This document shows, one piece after another, positions 33,055 to 43,938 of a stretch of 64,000 nucleotides of DNA. Numbering within the stretch: the stretch's first letter is position 1; every line of letters begins with the position of its first letter. A program made the translations under genes and the position numbers. Where the stretch lies: the NCBI RefSeq assembly GCF_020509005.1, contig NC_063019.1:1364001-1428000 (forward strand), written 5' to 3'. This DNA comes from Fulvia fulva. Lineage: Eukaryota; Ascomycota; Dothideomycetes; Mycosphaerellales; Mycosphaerellaceae. The notes beneath the pieces are model-generated. The model saw only the letters and a program-made list of their open reading frames with translations, had not been told where the DNA came from and searched no databases.

Positions 33055-35638
33055 GTGGCTTGGAAGATGTGCGATTGGCAGTGGTGATGTTGACAAATGC
33101 GATGTCGGGTGAGCAGTGTCAATGGTGTTGTTGACAACAAGAAGTGGGAACAGAAGTTGGTGAGAAGTTGAGGTTGACAATCAGACGAGATTCTTGTTGT
33201 GGTGGGTGACAAGCGCGTGCACTTCATTCACCAACGTATGACATAGAAAAGTGGAGACATGTGAAAGGCTCACATGCTGCTCGCGCAGGGCAGGGCGCGA
33301 CTGCTTCAGCGCGGAGAGAACTACTCACAAAGCTGGTGCCATTGTGCTGGCCGAAGCGTGATAGCGAAGTGACGTGCTATACTCGAGCCTGATGCGTGCC
33401 ATACCTACTTGCTGGGGCTCACCTTCGCAGATGCAAGATGCTACCAGGGCCGGCCCGGTCTCCTGCAGAAGAAGAATTTGGCATGACTTGTTATCTCTGA
33501 CGCACGTCGATGAGCGGCAATGGATTGGGCCCGTGAGGTGCGCACCATCTTCCTCGTCCCTTTACCGCTCGGGCCAAAAACAACAGCATGGCACAATTTT
33601 GCTCAGTTTGGCGACGGGCCTGGTCATTAACCAGCCCATGATATTCCAGAAGTGCCCCAACGCCTCGTTCCCGTCGTCACAGCTTGTCGCCAAGCCAAGC
33701 CATTGAACGAGTGGAACCTCCAACATGTCGATGCCAGTGCCATGGCACACCCCAGACCTGGTTTCGAGAAATATGCCCAGAGCTGGCAGACTTGATATCG
33801 CGTGCCCCCTGGCAGCTGGAGGAAGGATGCTGGACGGAGTCGTGTTTGCTGTCACATGTCAAAGGCGTTACCTGCTCATGGCGGATGGAGACGTCGTACA
33901 GAACGAGGCTACTTCCAAACAGCGAGCTCGGCGGTTGGCAAGCGATCTTCTGGCTCGTTAGGAGCTCGAGAGTCCTTTGTGGCAGTCATGGCAAGGCGAG
34001 TCTGCTGTCTATTCCTACACTCTCGGGCGAGTCGATGTCCACCACCTTGGCTTTGTAGCATTGCATACCAGGTTTGCCGGTTTCCACAGGTGGCCACGAC
34101 GGCTTGAGGAAAAGGCGCTGCCGGACTTTGGCCAATATGGACAATGGACGACCGCAGAATATCACAAACACTTCCCGGGCGCCTTGACGTATTCGCCATG
34201 ATGCTGAACCCAGGCAGATCTGAGTCGCCCCTCTACTTCCACTTGATGGAAGCACTCGACGGCTTTCGATGTTGACGCCAGCCTTCGAGAGCTCGCTCTT
34301 CAGGATGCCAATGGTCTACGATAACGGTCCCACACAAACACAGCTCGCATTGCGTCGCGGGAAGCTTGAATGGCATGAGTGCTCTACCACTGCACCTCTG
34401 GACATGCGACGGAAGACCTATGTCAGCCATGAGGTTCTTCGGCAGTTCATACCTTACTTGACTCAATGGCAATCGAGATCCAGAAGCTAAAATAGGCATC
34501 ATCGTCATGGGTTGCAAGCCGATGCAAAACGAGATCAAACACCTGTTCGAACTTGAAATTGTCCCGTGAGCTGTTGTTGTCGTCCCTTGCTTCTGGACTG
34601 GAGGCGGTCAACAATGCCATAGTGTAGCTATCCGTCGTCCCTTGCGCAAAACCATATGCAGTATCGTCCGACCTCACGTTGTCCTGCTTCACGACATCCG
34701 GTGCTGTCGTTGCTCTCGATGCGCATCCTTGCATGCTTCCCCAACCGAACACTTGCGGAGCCGGGGCGGAGTCTTTACATCGACACAGACCCGCCGTTGG
34801 ACAAGGATCATCTTGAGCAGGAGCCCGCGGAGCAGCCCGAGTTTCAGCGATGGTACCTGCAGATTGATGCATCCGGTCAGCAGCACGCGCTGCGGTGATA
34901 CGGTGCATGTACCTGGCAGTATGACGGAGAGGAAGCGGACAACATCTTGTGCTGCTGATGAGCAGACTTCGAGATGTATCTTCACGGCGAAAGTGTTTCA
35001 CATACCTGCCCGATCGAATGGATGAAACGATCACTTCGAGGCACAGACGGGCGCAACCGAACTGCAGGCTGCAGCTCATTTCCCTCGGCGCTGGCGTAAC
35101 GGCGACTTCGCCTGCCGACCAGTCACGATGCGGGATTTGCGTCTAGCTCGACAAGGGAACACGACAAGGATCTCGTGGCAATTTGCGCCTGCGGAGGCCT
35201 CCGTTGCTGCTTCCTTTTGACGACATTCGGTGGTAGCACACCACCGTCCCTACCTTCCACAGCAGACGATTCTGTCGGTGCCATTTCGTGAAGTCACGCT
35301 GTGCTTCCACGTCCCACAGTCGCTACCAACCACGTCCCGCCAACTCAATTCAATACCGAGCCGACAGCATGAACGCCGACCACCACGCGTTGACCCGCAG
35401 CGACTGAGCGTAAACATCAGCAACAGCAACCCCATTCGTCTCGACGCCGAAAACATACCCTGAGCGAACAATTGACCGACTCCTCTCACACACGACATCG
35501 GTCCGGCCTGAATCGCAAGCGAAAAGCGCACCGAAGTGGTATTGGCGGTTGCGGACGATCGAGGGAGAGAATCAGGGTCGGATGGAAGGCCAGAACAGCA
35601 TCCGACGCAGGTCCAGCGGGCAGCAACACACATCGCAT
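33055..35638. other. Long intergenic region
   Basis: 2.6 kb. Open frames up to 210 codons exist on both strands (for example minus 34447-35079) but their composition (many Cys, Arg, Ser, His) looks non-coding. No gene is called. The right end must hold the promoter of the SH3 gene. Confidence 0.35.
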
Positions 35639-37433
35639 ATGCAGTGTGCAGATCAATCAGCAAGACATACTTCATTGCGCCACCACCGACGGCGAAGAAT
35701 CTTTCGCATCACTCCTGAGCTGGCCATATCAGCATTGCTTGCGAGCAGCATATCCACCACCATGGCGCAGAACTGCGTGTCCTTGGCCGACTCGACGGCG
35801 TGTCAAGCGTTCAGAGGAGCGTCTGTTTCGACCGACAGCAGCCTAGCCGGTCTGTTTCCCTTTCTCTCGGGTGTGACGGACGCTGCATCGTTCGACAGCG
35901 GTCTGAAAGACTACATCAATGGCGACTTTACCCAATTACGGTAGGGTCCAAACAAACAAAGCGACCATGGATCTGAACCAAGCTAACCTCCGCAGATACC
36001 AACAACTAATAGGCTGTTCCAACAGTCCCGATAATGCCACCGACTTTTATGCCAGATATACAACCAGTGTCCTATGTAATGCCATTGTGCAGAATTCGAT
36101 AGAAGCATGCCGCTTGACTGGAGATTCAATCCGGCCACTATGCGCCGACAGCTGCGCCGAGTATGCGCAAAGCGAACAGGAGATTGCAGCAAGTAATGTT
36201 TGCGGCACTACTGGGAACAATGCGCTCACGCAGATTCGAGCCGACTTCACGAACTGCGCCCTGCCTGCGAACTCGATCACCGGCTCGTGCATACAGGCGT
36301 CGACCAACCAGCCCAACGAATGCGGCTATACTAACAATCTTGGTGGACTTTGCTCATACTGCTCTGCGAGCTCGCCCAATGCAACAGATTCGTGTTGCGT
36401 ATTCTCGAAAACGACCGACCGATGCGAAGGGGTCTCATTGCCCATTGTGGCTACAGCCTCACTGCAGCCCATCACGGTCACAACATCAGCCACTGGTGTG
36501 CCGACCGCAGGATCAAGCAACAATGGCGGAGCTTCGTCCAACAACAATAGTCTCAGCAAGGGTGCCATCGCAGGCATTGTGATTGGATCTATACTCGGTG
36601 CTGCACTACTGCTTGGACTGATCATCGTGGGATGCGTGCTGTTCCGGAAACGCAGGAGCAATAGCCCTGCTACCAGTGTTTTCAATCAACCTTCGCCTGG
36701 AAGGTCACCGCAGATGGCATTTCACGATGGTACACGAGACATCCACAGCAACGATCGGCCAGGCATGGCTATCCTCGGCGGTGGACGTGTTGCAAGAATG
36801 TCCGCTCTCGAAGGTTCCAGCAGCTCGCACAACGAAGTCCCGTACATTCTGGGCGCCTACAACGACAAGTCCGAGGAGGAAGCAACACCAGAGTCACGAC
36901 TTGCGCCACCATTCAAGCGCAGCGGATCACTTTCGAGTGGGTCGCAGCTTGGTACTGGTCTTGGTGTCACTGAACAGCAGGATACGTCGCCGAGCTCAGG
37001 AGCTGACTATACATCACCGGAGTCACAAGGCCAGAGTGAACAGCTCAATTTCTTCAAGGACTACTACTCCCAAGACGAGATTCACCCTGGTGACTTGGTC
37101 GCTACCCTCTGGGCTTACGAACCTCGCGCCGACGACGAGTTTCAATTAGAGCGTGGCGATATGGTCAAGCTGCTAGGCATATGGGATGATGGCTGGGCGA
37201 CTGGTGTTCGTGTGCGGCAAAAGGCTGAACACTGGCTACCCGAGGACAAGACGCAAAGAGACAGCGGTCTCACCGAAGTCCCTCACCCTCCAACCTCGGA
37301 CAACGAAGGCGAAGTCGTAAAGGCCTTCCCTCTGGTCTGTGTCTGCTTACCTCAGCATTGGCGCAAGACCATCGAAGGCAGCGACTCAACAGAAGGGTCC
37401 GGCCCAGGAGGATTCCCCGATAGAGGGTCCTAG
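35639..37433 (+). CDS. Single-pass membrane protein with cytosolic SH3 domain
   Basis: Two exons (35639-35940, 35996-37433; 55-nt intron, GTAGGG donor, GCTAACC branch site) give 579 residues. A signal-anchor or signal peptide (ELAISALLASSISTTMA, about residues 27-43) precedes a Cys-rich extracellular part (about 45-200), a Ser/Asn/Gly stalk, one membrane span (GAIAGIVIGSILGAALLLGL) with a KRRS stop-transfer, then a Ser/Pro-rich cytosolic region and an SH3 domain (VATLWAYEPRADDEFQLERG, WDDGWATGVRV, AFPLVCV). The layout resembles yeast Fus1 and other fungal surface SH3 proteins. The start could be upstream at 35549. After the TAG a further 24 codons are open in frame (37434-37508) and look coding. 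Confidence 0.85.
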
Positions 37434-38357
37434 AACGACCTTATCGAGCATTTCTCCAAACATCGGTACGACTACAACGACGATCCTCACGGCATGAACA
37501 TGGCATAGCGAGGCGTTTCCCGGGGCTGGCTTCCTTCTACAATCTTGCTTGCAAGCTTTTACGACCTTTTATGTCTTTTTCCACTCACATCACACAGAAT
37601 GGGACATGTCTTAGCGAATGTGGTGGTGCGTGCATACAATTCTTGTTTCCACTTGTTTTATACCCAGCCTTCGACAAGGCGAGCGAACGAGCGAGCGAGC
37701 GAGATCTTACCAGATGCTTCATCTGGTTCTTCTTGGTTAGATTTGAGCGAATGCTTGGGAGGATGACGTCAAGGGTGTCTCTTGATGTTGATGCCTGAGT
37801 GTAATGCTGTAATCATGATAGAAGATGATGGATGCCATCTACTGTTGTCCCATGTACACACCGACCCATATCGGTGCATGTGGATGAAATGATATCGCCG
37901 AACGGATCTCGGACCCCTGCCCTCGTCAACTGCCGAATGAGGGGCGAGAATTGGTTAAGCGTAACGACCGACGAGCGCTAGCCATCCACCTACGCTCGAG
38001 TGTTCGCAAGCTCACACGTCGCTACGGTGGTGGCGTCAGCGAGGAGGGAGTGGAGCTCTATCACCAGCCCTCAACTAGCCTCGGCGCCTGCTCTGATTGG
38101 TCAACTTTCAAGTCCTAGGGTCACGTGACCTACCGCACTGTGCCTGTTGGCGAACTCGCAAACATATACTCGTCGCTAACGCCTATGTCGTCGTATAATA
38201 AGCACTGTACGTCGGGTAGCGGTAGCGTGGATCGCACGCTACTTTGCAGTCTAGAAGGGTTGGTAGAGAGCTCCACTTCGCTACGCTTACCTTTGGAGGT
38301 TCACAACCGCCAACAGCACATTTTATTTGGACCACAGGACATAGAACGATCGCTACG
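37434..38357. other. Intergenic region with GAGC simple repeat
   Basis: Holds the possible SH3-gene tail (37434-37508), a GAGC tandem repeat at about 37681-37704 and a CCAAT-type pentamer (as ATTGG) near 38096-38100 that could serve the hemerythrin gene. No other gene seen. Confidence 0.4.
37681..37704. repeat. GAGC tandem repeat
   Basis: Five to six imperfect GAGC/GAAC units in the 3' flank of the SH3 gene. Confidence 0.7.
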
Positions 38358-39098
38358 ATGGCAGAGATACAGAATACAGTCGATGAGTTTAAGAAGATAA
38401 AAGAGGAGGATGTTCCAAAGGTGGAGAGGCCTACGGAAGTCGCGATGCCAAAGGAAGAGTTGCCGAAGTTGAGTGCGAAGGAGTTCAGGGTGTATAATCA
38501 TATGGCGGAGCATATGGATATGTTTGTGAGTCCTAGTGGTTGCGAAGTGAAGAGAAGGCCGCAGGAGAGAGGAGACGCAGAGGATGGACGCTGACACAGA
38601 TCAACAGCATGAGAACTTCAGAAGAACATGGAATACAATGTGTAAGTCACCCCCTAGCATCACAGCGCTATGAACGAAGACCGACTGACCCTCCACCTCA
38701 TAGACAAAGCCTGCACCACCAACAAACGCCCCTCCGGCATGTCAATCCGCCAATTCCTCTCACTCGGCGACCAATTCTGCCACCACCTCACCATCCACCA
38801 CACGATCGAAGAACAACACATCTTCCCCGTCCTCGCCAGGAAAATGACGTGCTTTCAAGAAAACCAGGCGATGCTTACAGACCACAAAGGCATCCACGAG
38901 GGCGTGAATCAGCTGGAGGGGTATATAGCGGATGTGAAGAGCGGGGAGAAGGAGCTGGATTTGAGGGAGTTGAAGCGCGTTATGGATGGGTTTGGGGAGA
39001 CTTTGTGGGGACATTTGGATTCTGAGGTGAGGAATTTGGGGGCGGAGAATATGAGGAGGTTTTGGACGGTGGAGGAGATGGGGAGGATGCCGATGTGA
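38358..39098 (+). CDS. Hemerythrin-like HHE-domain protein
   Basis: Three exons (38358-38525, 38608-38641, 38704-39098) encode 198 residues; the middle exon is only 34 nt, and all three frames join. The start is MAEIQNTVDEF. After a Lys/Glu-rich N-terminus comes a four-helix hemerythrin-type domain with the expected His/Glu pattern: YNHMAEHMDMFHENFRR, HHLTIHHTIEEQHIFPVL, DHKGIHEGV and WGHLDSE. Such proteins bind a di-iron or other metal centre and are linked in fungi to metal, oxygen or nitrosative stress handling, though the exact role here is open. No signal peptide, so probably cytosolic. Confidence 0.9.
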
Positions 39099-39265
39099 TG
39101 GAGAGGTGGATGGTGGATGGTACGTATGGAGTGGTGTACGGGCTGTGTATATTTCAGGGGCCGAGAAGAGTACATGAAGGAGAAGAGGCGGATGCCGACG
39201 CGAGGAAGGCGTAAGATACGTACTGAGCAGTGTACAGGCCATGAAGTTCGCAAGCGCTGGGGCTA

Positions 39266-39796
39266 TCACATGTCCACGACTTCACGCACCCTCCCACCTC
39301 TCCACTTCAACCCAAGCGGCTCACTCGTCCAAACCCAATCCTCCACACCATCACCCACACACACCTCCATCCTCAGCACCCCCCTCCCAAGCTTGATTCC
39401 CCTCTGATCCAACGTCGCTCTCATCTCCTTCAAGAGGTAGTGCCTCCTCGCCCGATCCTTCACCCTCATCAACTTTCCCCTATCATATCCTTCTTTCGAT
39501 AACGTCATCCTCATGTCTTGGATAAGAGCGACACGCTCTGTTGGCAGCTTCTCAAGCCAGCGAAAGAAGTGGCCATCGTGGTAAGGGTGGATTGTCACGA
39601 CGAGGAGCTTGTAGTAGAGTGAGAGGGTTTCGGCGTGGAGTTGTCTGTTGGTTAGGAGGAGGCCGGGAAGGGAGCTCCGGGTGGAGGATGCGTTGAAGTT
39701 TACGGGGAAGGAGGTGAGGGCGAAGGTATAGATTATGTCGCGGAGTTCGCGCGGGAGGGAGAGGAGGGGAGTTTGTGGTTGTGTGGGGGTGAGCAT
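39266..39796 (-). CDS. F-box-like domain protein (family copy 3)
   Basis: Single exon, 176 residues. It starts MLTPTQPQTPLLSLPRELRD and so has the F-box-like motif LPRELRDIIYTFAL almost at the N-terminus, then NRQLHAETLSLYY and the family middle block FFRWLEKLPTERVALIQDMR. The ending GIKLGRGVLRMEV...WVWTSEPL is shared with copies 4 and 6. It has no intron, unlike copies 4 and 6. Closest in layout to copy 6 (41867-42487). Confidence 0.78.
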   Translation of the reverse strand: MLTPTQPQTPLLSLPRELRDIIYTFALTSFPVNFNASSTRSSLPGLLLTNRQLHAETLSLYYKLLVVTIHPYHDGHFFRWLEKLPTERVALIQDMRMTLSKEGYDRGKLMRVKDRARRHYLLKEMRATLDQRGIKLGRGVLRMEVCVGDGVEDWVWTSEPLGLKWRGGRVREVVDM

Positions 39797-40145
39797 GGTG
39801 ATGGTATTGCTGGTAGGGGGCTGAGAGATGGCAGATGGAAGATGAGGTACATGGAATTGTTGGACGGGACATCATTCTTGCTTGCTGGTGACTATTGCTT
39901 CCAAGCTGATGCCTGATAGTGAACGATGCCACGTGGCAACCTGCTTTGCTGATTGTTGCACTGCGCTTGCGTAGAAGGCTTGCTGTGGTGTGATCCCGAA
40001 CCTCAGCTGTCCGCCGAGCGTGCAAGATTGCCAAGTGCGAGAGTTGGTTCTGCGCCTTCATCTCTCATACTTGTGCGAAGTTGAGGCTGCAATCGACGAT
40101 GGAACCAGGCCTCATGCACCACAGTCCTCTGTACCAGTCAGTACC
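39797..40145. other. Intergenic region
   Basis: 349 nt between two F-box-like genes; no gene seen. Confidence 0.4.
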
Positions 40146-40701
40146 TTATGATCCCGATGCCCGCGATAGTGTCAACTCATCGTGTAGCCTGGCGATTGTA
40201 CGATCGTATGTGTCTTCGAGATCCTGAGGAGCAGACGTCCAGACCATCTCACGGCCCACCGCATCGGCATACACTCGAACTTGTAGAACATCCTTAGGTA
40301 GCTTGATCTCGACATCTCGTGCCTGCCTCTGAACACTGCGTAGGGGATGGACTCTGTCATGAAACTTAATTCGGCGATACACAGCCCAGCCGTAAGCGCA
40401 GTCATGGTCCACGATCGGGTAAGTGCTAGAGCGAGGTGGCAGGTCGAGTCGTATGGTCGGCAACAGAGCAGCCTTCTTGCCATGCTTCTTCAACCAAGTG
40501 AAGAGATTCGCCTTCTCCTTGACTTCAGCTGTGATGCCCTTGAAGCGGTCATGCGTCTCGCAGTAGAGCTGCTTACAGGCAAGGGTGAGGCCGCCTAGGT
40601 GGATGCGTGCGTCAGGCTGGTCGAGGTCGATAACACTCCATGTTCGACGTACGAGGTATGCAGAGCAGATGTGCCTGCGGATTACGAGGCCTCTTCGCCA
40701 T
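40146..40701 (-). CDS. F-box-like family protein lacking the LRxxIY motif (family copy 4)
   Basis: Two minus-strand exons (40701-40653, 40594-40146; 58-nt intron, GTACGT donor, CTGAC branch site, CTAG acceptor) give 165 residues. The first exon, MAKRPRNPQAHLLCIPR, matches the first exon of copy 6 (NPQA/HPQANLLGLPR) and the intron lies at the same place. But the second exon resumes at GLTLACKQLYCETHDRF, which corresponds to the second landmark of the family, so the ELRDxIY half of the motif and about 30 residues are missing. The rest (LFTWLKKHGKK ... MVWTSAPQDLED) fits the family. Either a shortened paralogue or a decaying gene. Confidence 0.55.
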
Positions 40702-40902
40702 AGTGGTGGTGGCGGCGAATCTTGTTATCGGTGTCGTTTGATGTTGTCAAGTAGTAGCCATGTCGATGTCGTGACTCGGTTGTGTAGTGATGATGCTGAA
40801 GGAGAATTGACTGAATTTGAGGTGCTCCGAAGTGACGCTGCTGCCTAGGAGAAGTTCGAGCCTGAGGGGCAACATCCAAAGTGAATGCATGCATCCAGAC
40901 CC

Positions 40903-41500
40903 TCACCCTTCGCGGTAGAGCCTGCTCAAAGTCCGATCCTGCGCACCTCGCAACTTTGCGGGCTCAGAAGTCGACACCATTCTTCCACCAAGTGCATCCG
41001 TCCTCACCATCACATGAGATGTGCCATCTGGCGGCCTGATACCCGCCATAGAGGTGTATCTCATGACATCGTGGAGAAGGCCACATGCGTCTTCCAACAC
41101 TCCGCGGTTGAAGCCGGCTATGCCAAGGGCAGTCGAGCCAACAAGCACGTAAGCCCACTTCGTTGTGGACGTGGTCGACGTGGTGAGGAGGGTTGGTGTT
41201 GGAAGTGGCGCTCCATTCTGGCGGTGCTTCACCAGCCATGCTCTCAGGTGGTCCATATCATCCACGATAATCGTGGTGCGCATGGTGCCCATAACATATT
41301 TCTGGTAAGTCTCTTGGTTGAGCTGCTTGCACGTCCAAGCATTGGCCGCTGGATGAGTTGGAGCGTCCGTGGCGGCTAGACCAATAGCGGTATCCTTGTC
41401 CTTGTCGAAGAGGTGACCGTAGATCTCGTCGCGCAGTTCTTCTGTTTCGTGTGAGTAGTATGAGCAACGGATGCGCTTTCGCAGTCTGCTGTGGCGCCAT
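40903..41500 (-). pseudogene. F-box-like gene with a frameshift (family copy 5)
   Basis: The start at 41500 (MAPQQTAKAHPLLIL) resembles the first exon of copy 6. The family motif EELRDEIYGHLFDKDKD follows at about 41447-41400, but one base out of frame; no intron can bridge it because the stretch between has no GT. The rest of the frame (WTCKQLNQETYQKY ... MVSTSEPAKLRGAQ) is open to 40903. The in-frame alternative upstream (open to 41727) has no family resemblance. Total length 598 nt is 199 codons plus one base, which fits a single one-base change. A sequencing error is possible. Confidence 0.6.
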
Positions 41501-41866
41501 TGATGATTTCTTGTGTATGCGCTGTATTTTGTGGTACAGAGATGTGTTGCTGTTGCCTTCATGAAATTGGAATAGTGTGAGCCAGGTTGAAATGAATAAA
41601 GGAGACGTGAGCCATGACTCATATCCACCGCTGCTCCTTTTTTCGTGTGCCATTTGAAGAGCTGCGCGTCCAATGTACTTAGCATGATCGAAATGACAAG
41701 CCCAGAACTGCCGCCTGTACTGAGCACAATTGGTCCTTTGACGAGCCCTGATCGTCTACGGCAGCCACGAGATAGTGTGTTTCTACACTGGCCTGAACGA
41801 CAGTGGCATAGTCGATCAAGCTTTCTCTCGAAGCACGAGCAGCCCCTTGTGCCAGTCTATTCGCTA
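41501..41866. other. Intergenic region
   Basis: 366 nt between two F-box-like genes; no gene seen. Confidence 0.4.
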
Positions 41867-42487
41867 TTAGACCCGTTCATCGAAAGAACTCCACACCAGC
41901 TTCTTGTTGCTGTAGTCACACGTCCTCGTGCGAAACTTCAGCACTCCCGGACGGAGCTTGATGCCCTGGTCGCCCATAACGCGCTGCATGCGCCGATACT
42001 CACTCCTTCTCTTAGTCCACCTACAGTCCGCAAACGAGCCGCATACGCAGGTTGGCCTTTGAAGTGCGCAGTACACTCCAGGCAAGTCGCACCAGATCTC
42101 CTTGATGAGGTCACGTCGCTTTCTCGGCAGTCGTCGAAGCCACTTGAAAAGACGCTGCTCTTCGCGATCGATTCCTTTCTTGCGGTCGCTGTGCACCATG
42201 TAGATCGTGGTTGATTTGTAGCACAGGTCGACGGTCTCGATGTATAGCTGCCTGCTTGCTGTGACAAGGCCGACCTGCTGGTAGTAGGGCGTTCGTTTTT
42301 CGAGCTTGAACAGTGGGAGATTGTCGAAGACGTGGCCGTAGATCAGATCGCGGAGCTCACCTGATCATGGGTCAGTACAGATAACCACGTCAGTCGCAGA
42401 GGGGGCGGCAAGCTTACGTGGCAGACCCAGAAGATTTGCCTGTGGGTGTGACTGTGCCTTGGCGGACTGCCTGGTTGTCACTGCCAT
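41867..42487 (-). CDS. F-box-like domain protein (family copy 6)
   Basis: Two minus-strand exons (42487-42418, 42360-41867; 57-nt intron, GTAAGC donor, CTGAC branch site, TCAG acceptor) give 187 residues. Exon 1 is MAVTTRQSAKAQSHPQANLL followed by GLPR; the intron splits the Arg codon and exon 2 continues ELRDLIYGHVFDNLP, the complete F-box-like motif. Next are ASRQLYIETVDLCYK, RLFKWLRRLPRKRRDLIKEI, and the ending GIKLRPGVLKFRT...LVWSSFDERV. This is the best-preserved member and a useful reference for the damaged copies 4 and 5. Confidence 0.8.
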
Positions 42488-42852
42488 GTTAGCGATCGGT
42501 GCGTTTCCCCTGATTCGGATACACTGTTGTTAGGAAGGGATGAGTGTAGCTGGCAAAGGCTTCATGCAGATTGCGACGAGAGCTTGCAGTGCAGTGATCC
42601 AGTCCCACGGTCGAGCGCGAGTGCTGTCAGCGCCAAGCTTGAAACAGTGAATATACCTTATCCAATACAGCGCCTTGACGTGTTGGAACGCTATCTTTCC
42701 CCTTGCTCCCGCCCGAAGACTACGAGTGATCTGGCCGTGACCTAGTCTTTCTGGAATTTTGGGATGAGAGTAGCATTCCAGCGCTCGCAAATGCTGCAAG
42801 TGAATGGATGTTTCATCGTCACGAACGAAGTCGTATTGATAGTACCAGAGTG
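42488..42852. other. Intergenic region
   Basis: 365 nt; promoter of F-box-like copy 6 on one side, 3' flank of the lactonase pseudogene on the other. No gene seen. Confidence 0.4.
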
Positions 42853-43938
42853 CTAAGTATACGCATGGGGAGAGACCTTGTATTTGAACAAAGTTGTTCC
42901 ACAGTGTCCAAAGACCAACTTGCCATTCGTACGCTGCTGCGTATCAGTAGGGAGTCCAGTCGCGGTTCCGGCTATAGGAGACATACCTTCTGCAAAGCCT
43001 TGATCATCTGATGGCTAGCAACCCAATCGTCATGGTCCCTTGCCAGCCAGCCTTGTGGCACATCAGATTCATAGTTCTCGCTGTGAATGATCAGCGTCAA
43101 GCTCCACAAACCTACGTGGATAGGCCTGTAGGTAGGGTGATACGTACAGCACGTGATGGTGATCCGTAGTGAAGATCCAAGTTCCTGACTCTTTCAGATT
43201 TACTTGCATGATTATCAAGCCAGGTGTGTGGCCGGGCGAGTGCCTGAGGTTGATGCCAGGTGCAATCTCAAGGAATGGTCCGTGGATAGCCTTCCAGTTG
43301 AGATCAAACCCAAGATCCTTTGGCAGATAGACACCTAGATCCGACTTTGTGGCTACGGAGTAATAAGCATGCTTCAACTCCTTCTCGTGAATCCAAATTG
43401 GAACATCAGTGCCCTTGAAGTTCTCCAAACCACCGGCATGATCCAGATGCATGTGGCCCATGATCACTGCCTTGACGTCCTTGATGTCGTGGCCAAATTT
43501 CTTGATCTGAGCTGGCAACTCATGGCCGGCTTCATAATCAACAAGAGCGAAAATATCGTTCAATGGCGCTCCCCAGACTTCTGGATAGTTGTCACCTCCG
43601 CCAGTCTCGAACAGGATTAACCTTCTGTAGGGTGTTAAATCAGGACTGATATGATCACGCCCTTGCGACGCTGCGTGGTTGGAGTAGGGTTCGAGGCAGT
43701 CAATGTGCCAGCACCGCGCATGAATCATCCTTCATCGGCTTCGATATTGCCGCAGTGCAACAGCTGTATGCTATGTCAATGACACCAAATGAAGATGGTT
43801 GTTCGAACTATGAGCTCACTCAAAGCTTGGTGCCCTGTAGATGGTCAGCAATGAAGCTTTCGGTATCGCAATAACACTAGACTCAGGCGCTTGATTCACG
43901 AGGTCAAGGCCGAACGTTGACGTACTCTGTGTCGACAT
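42853..43938 (-). pseudogene. Metallo-beta-lactamase-fold lactonase-like gene, inactivated
   Basis: Minus strand, exons about 43938 to about 43820, then to 43148, 43080-42987 and 42933-42853. The product resembles fungal relatives of N-acyl-homoserine lactonases: zinc motif GHMHLDHAGG, later SPGHTPG and TTDHHH, then NYESDVPQGWLARDH and an ending FGHCGTTLFKYKVSP. Near the N-terminus the frame QLLHCGNIEADEG is broken by TGA (43699-43701 region) where an aromatic residue is expected, then by TAA after ISVLI and before HPTEG, and the frame then slips one base before LILFETGGGDNYPEVWG. Three separate defects make it a pseudogene. A shorter protein starting inside 43069-43728 keeps the zinc motif but loses the conserved N-terminal strand. 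Confidence 0.75.

Noticed and set aside
34447..35079. 210-codon minus-strand open frame
   Set aside because: Looks like chance: odd composition, no domain, and weak start context in a long intergenic region.
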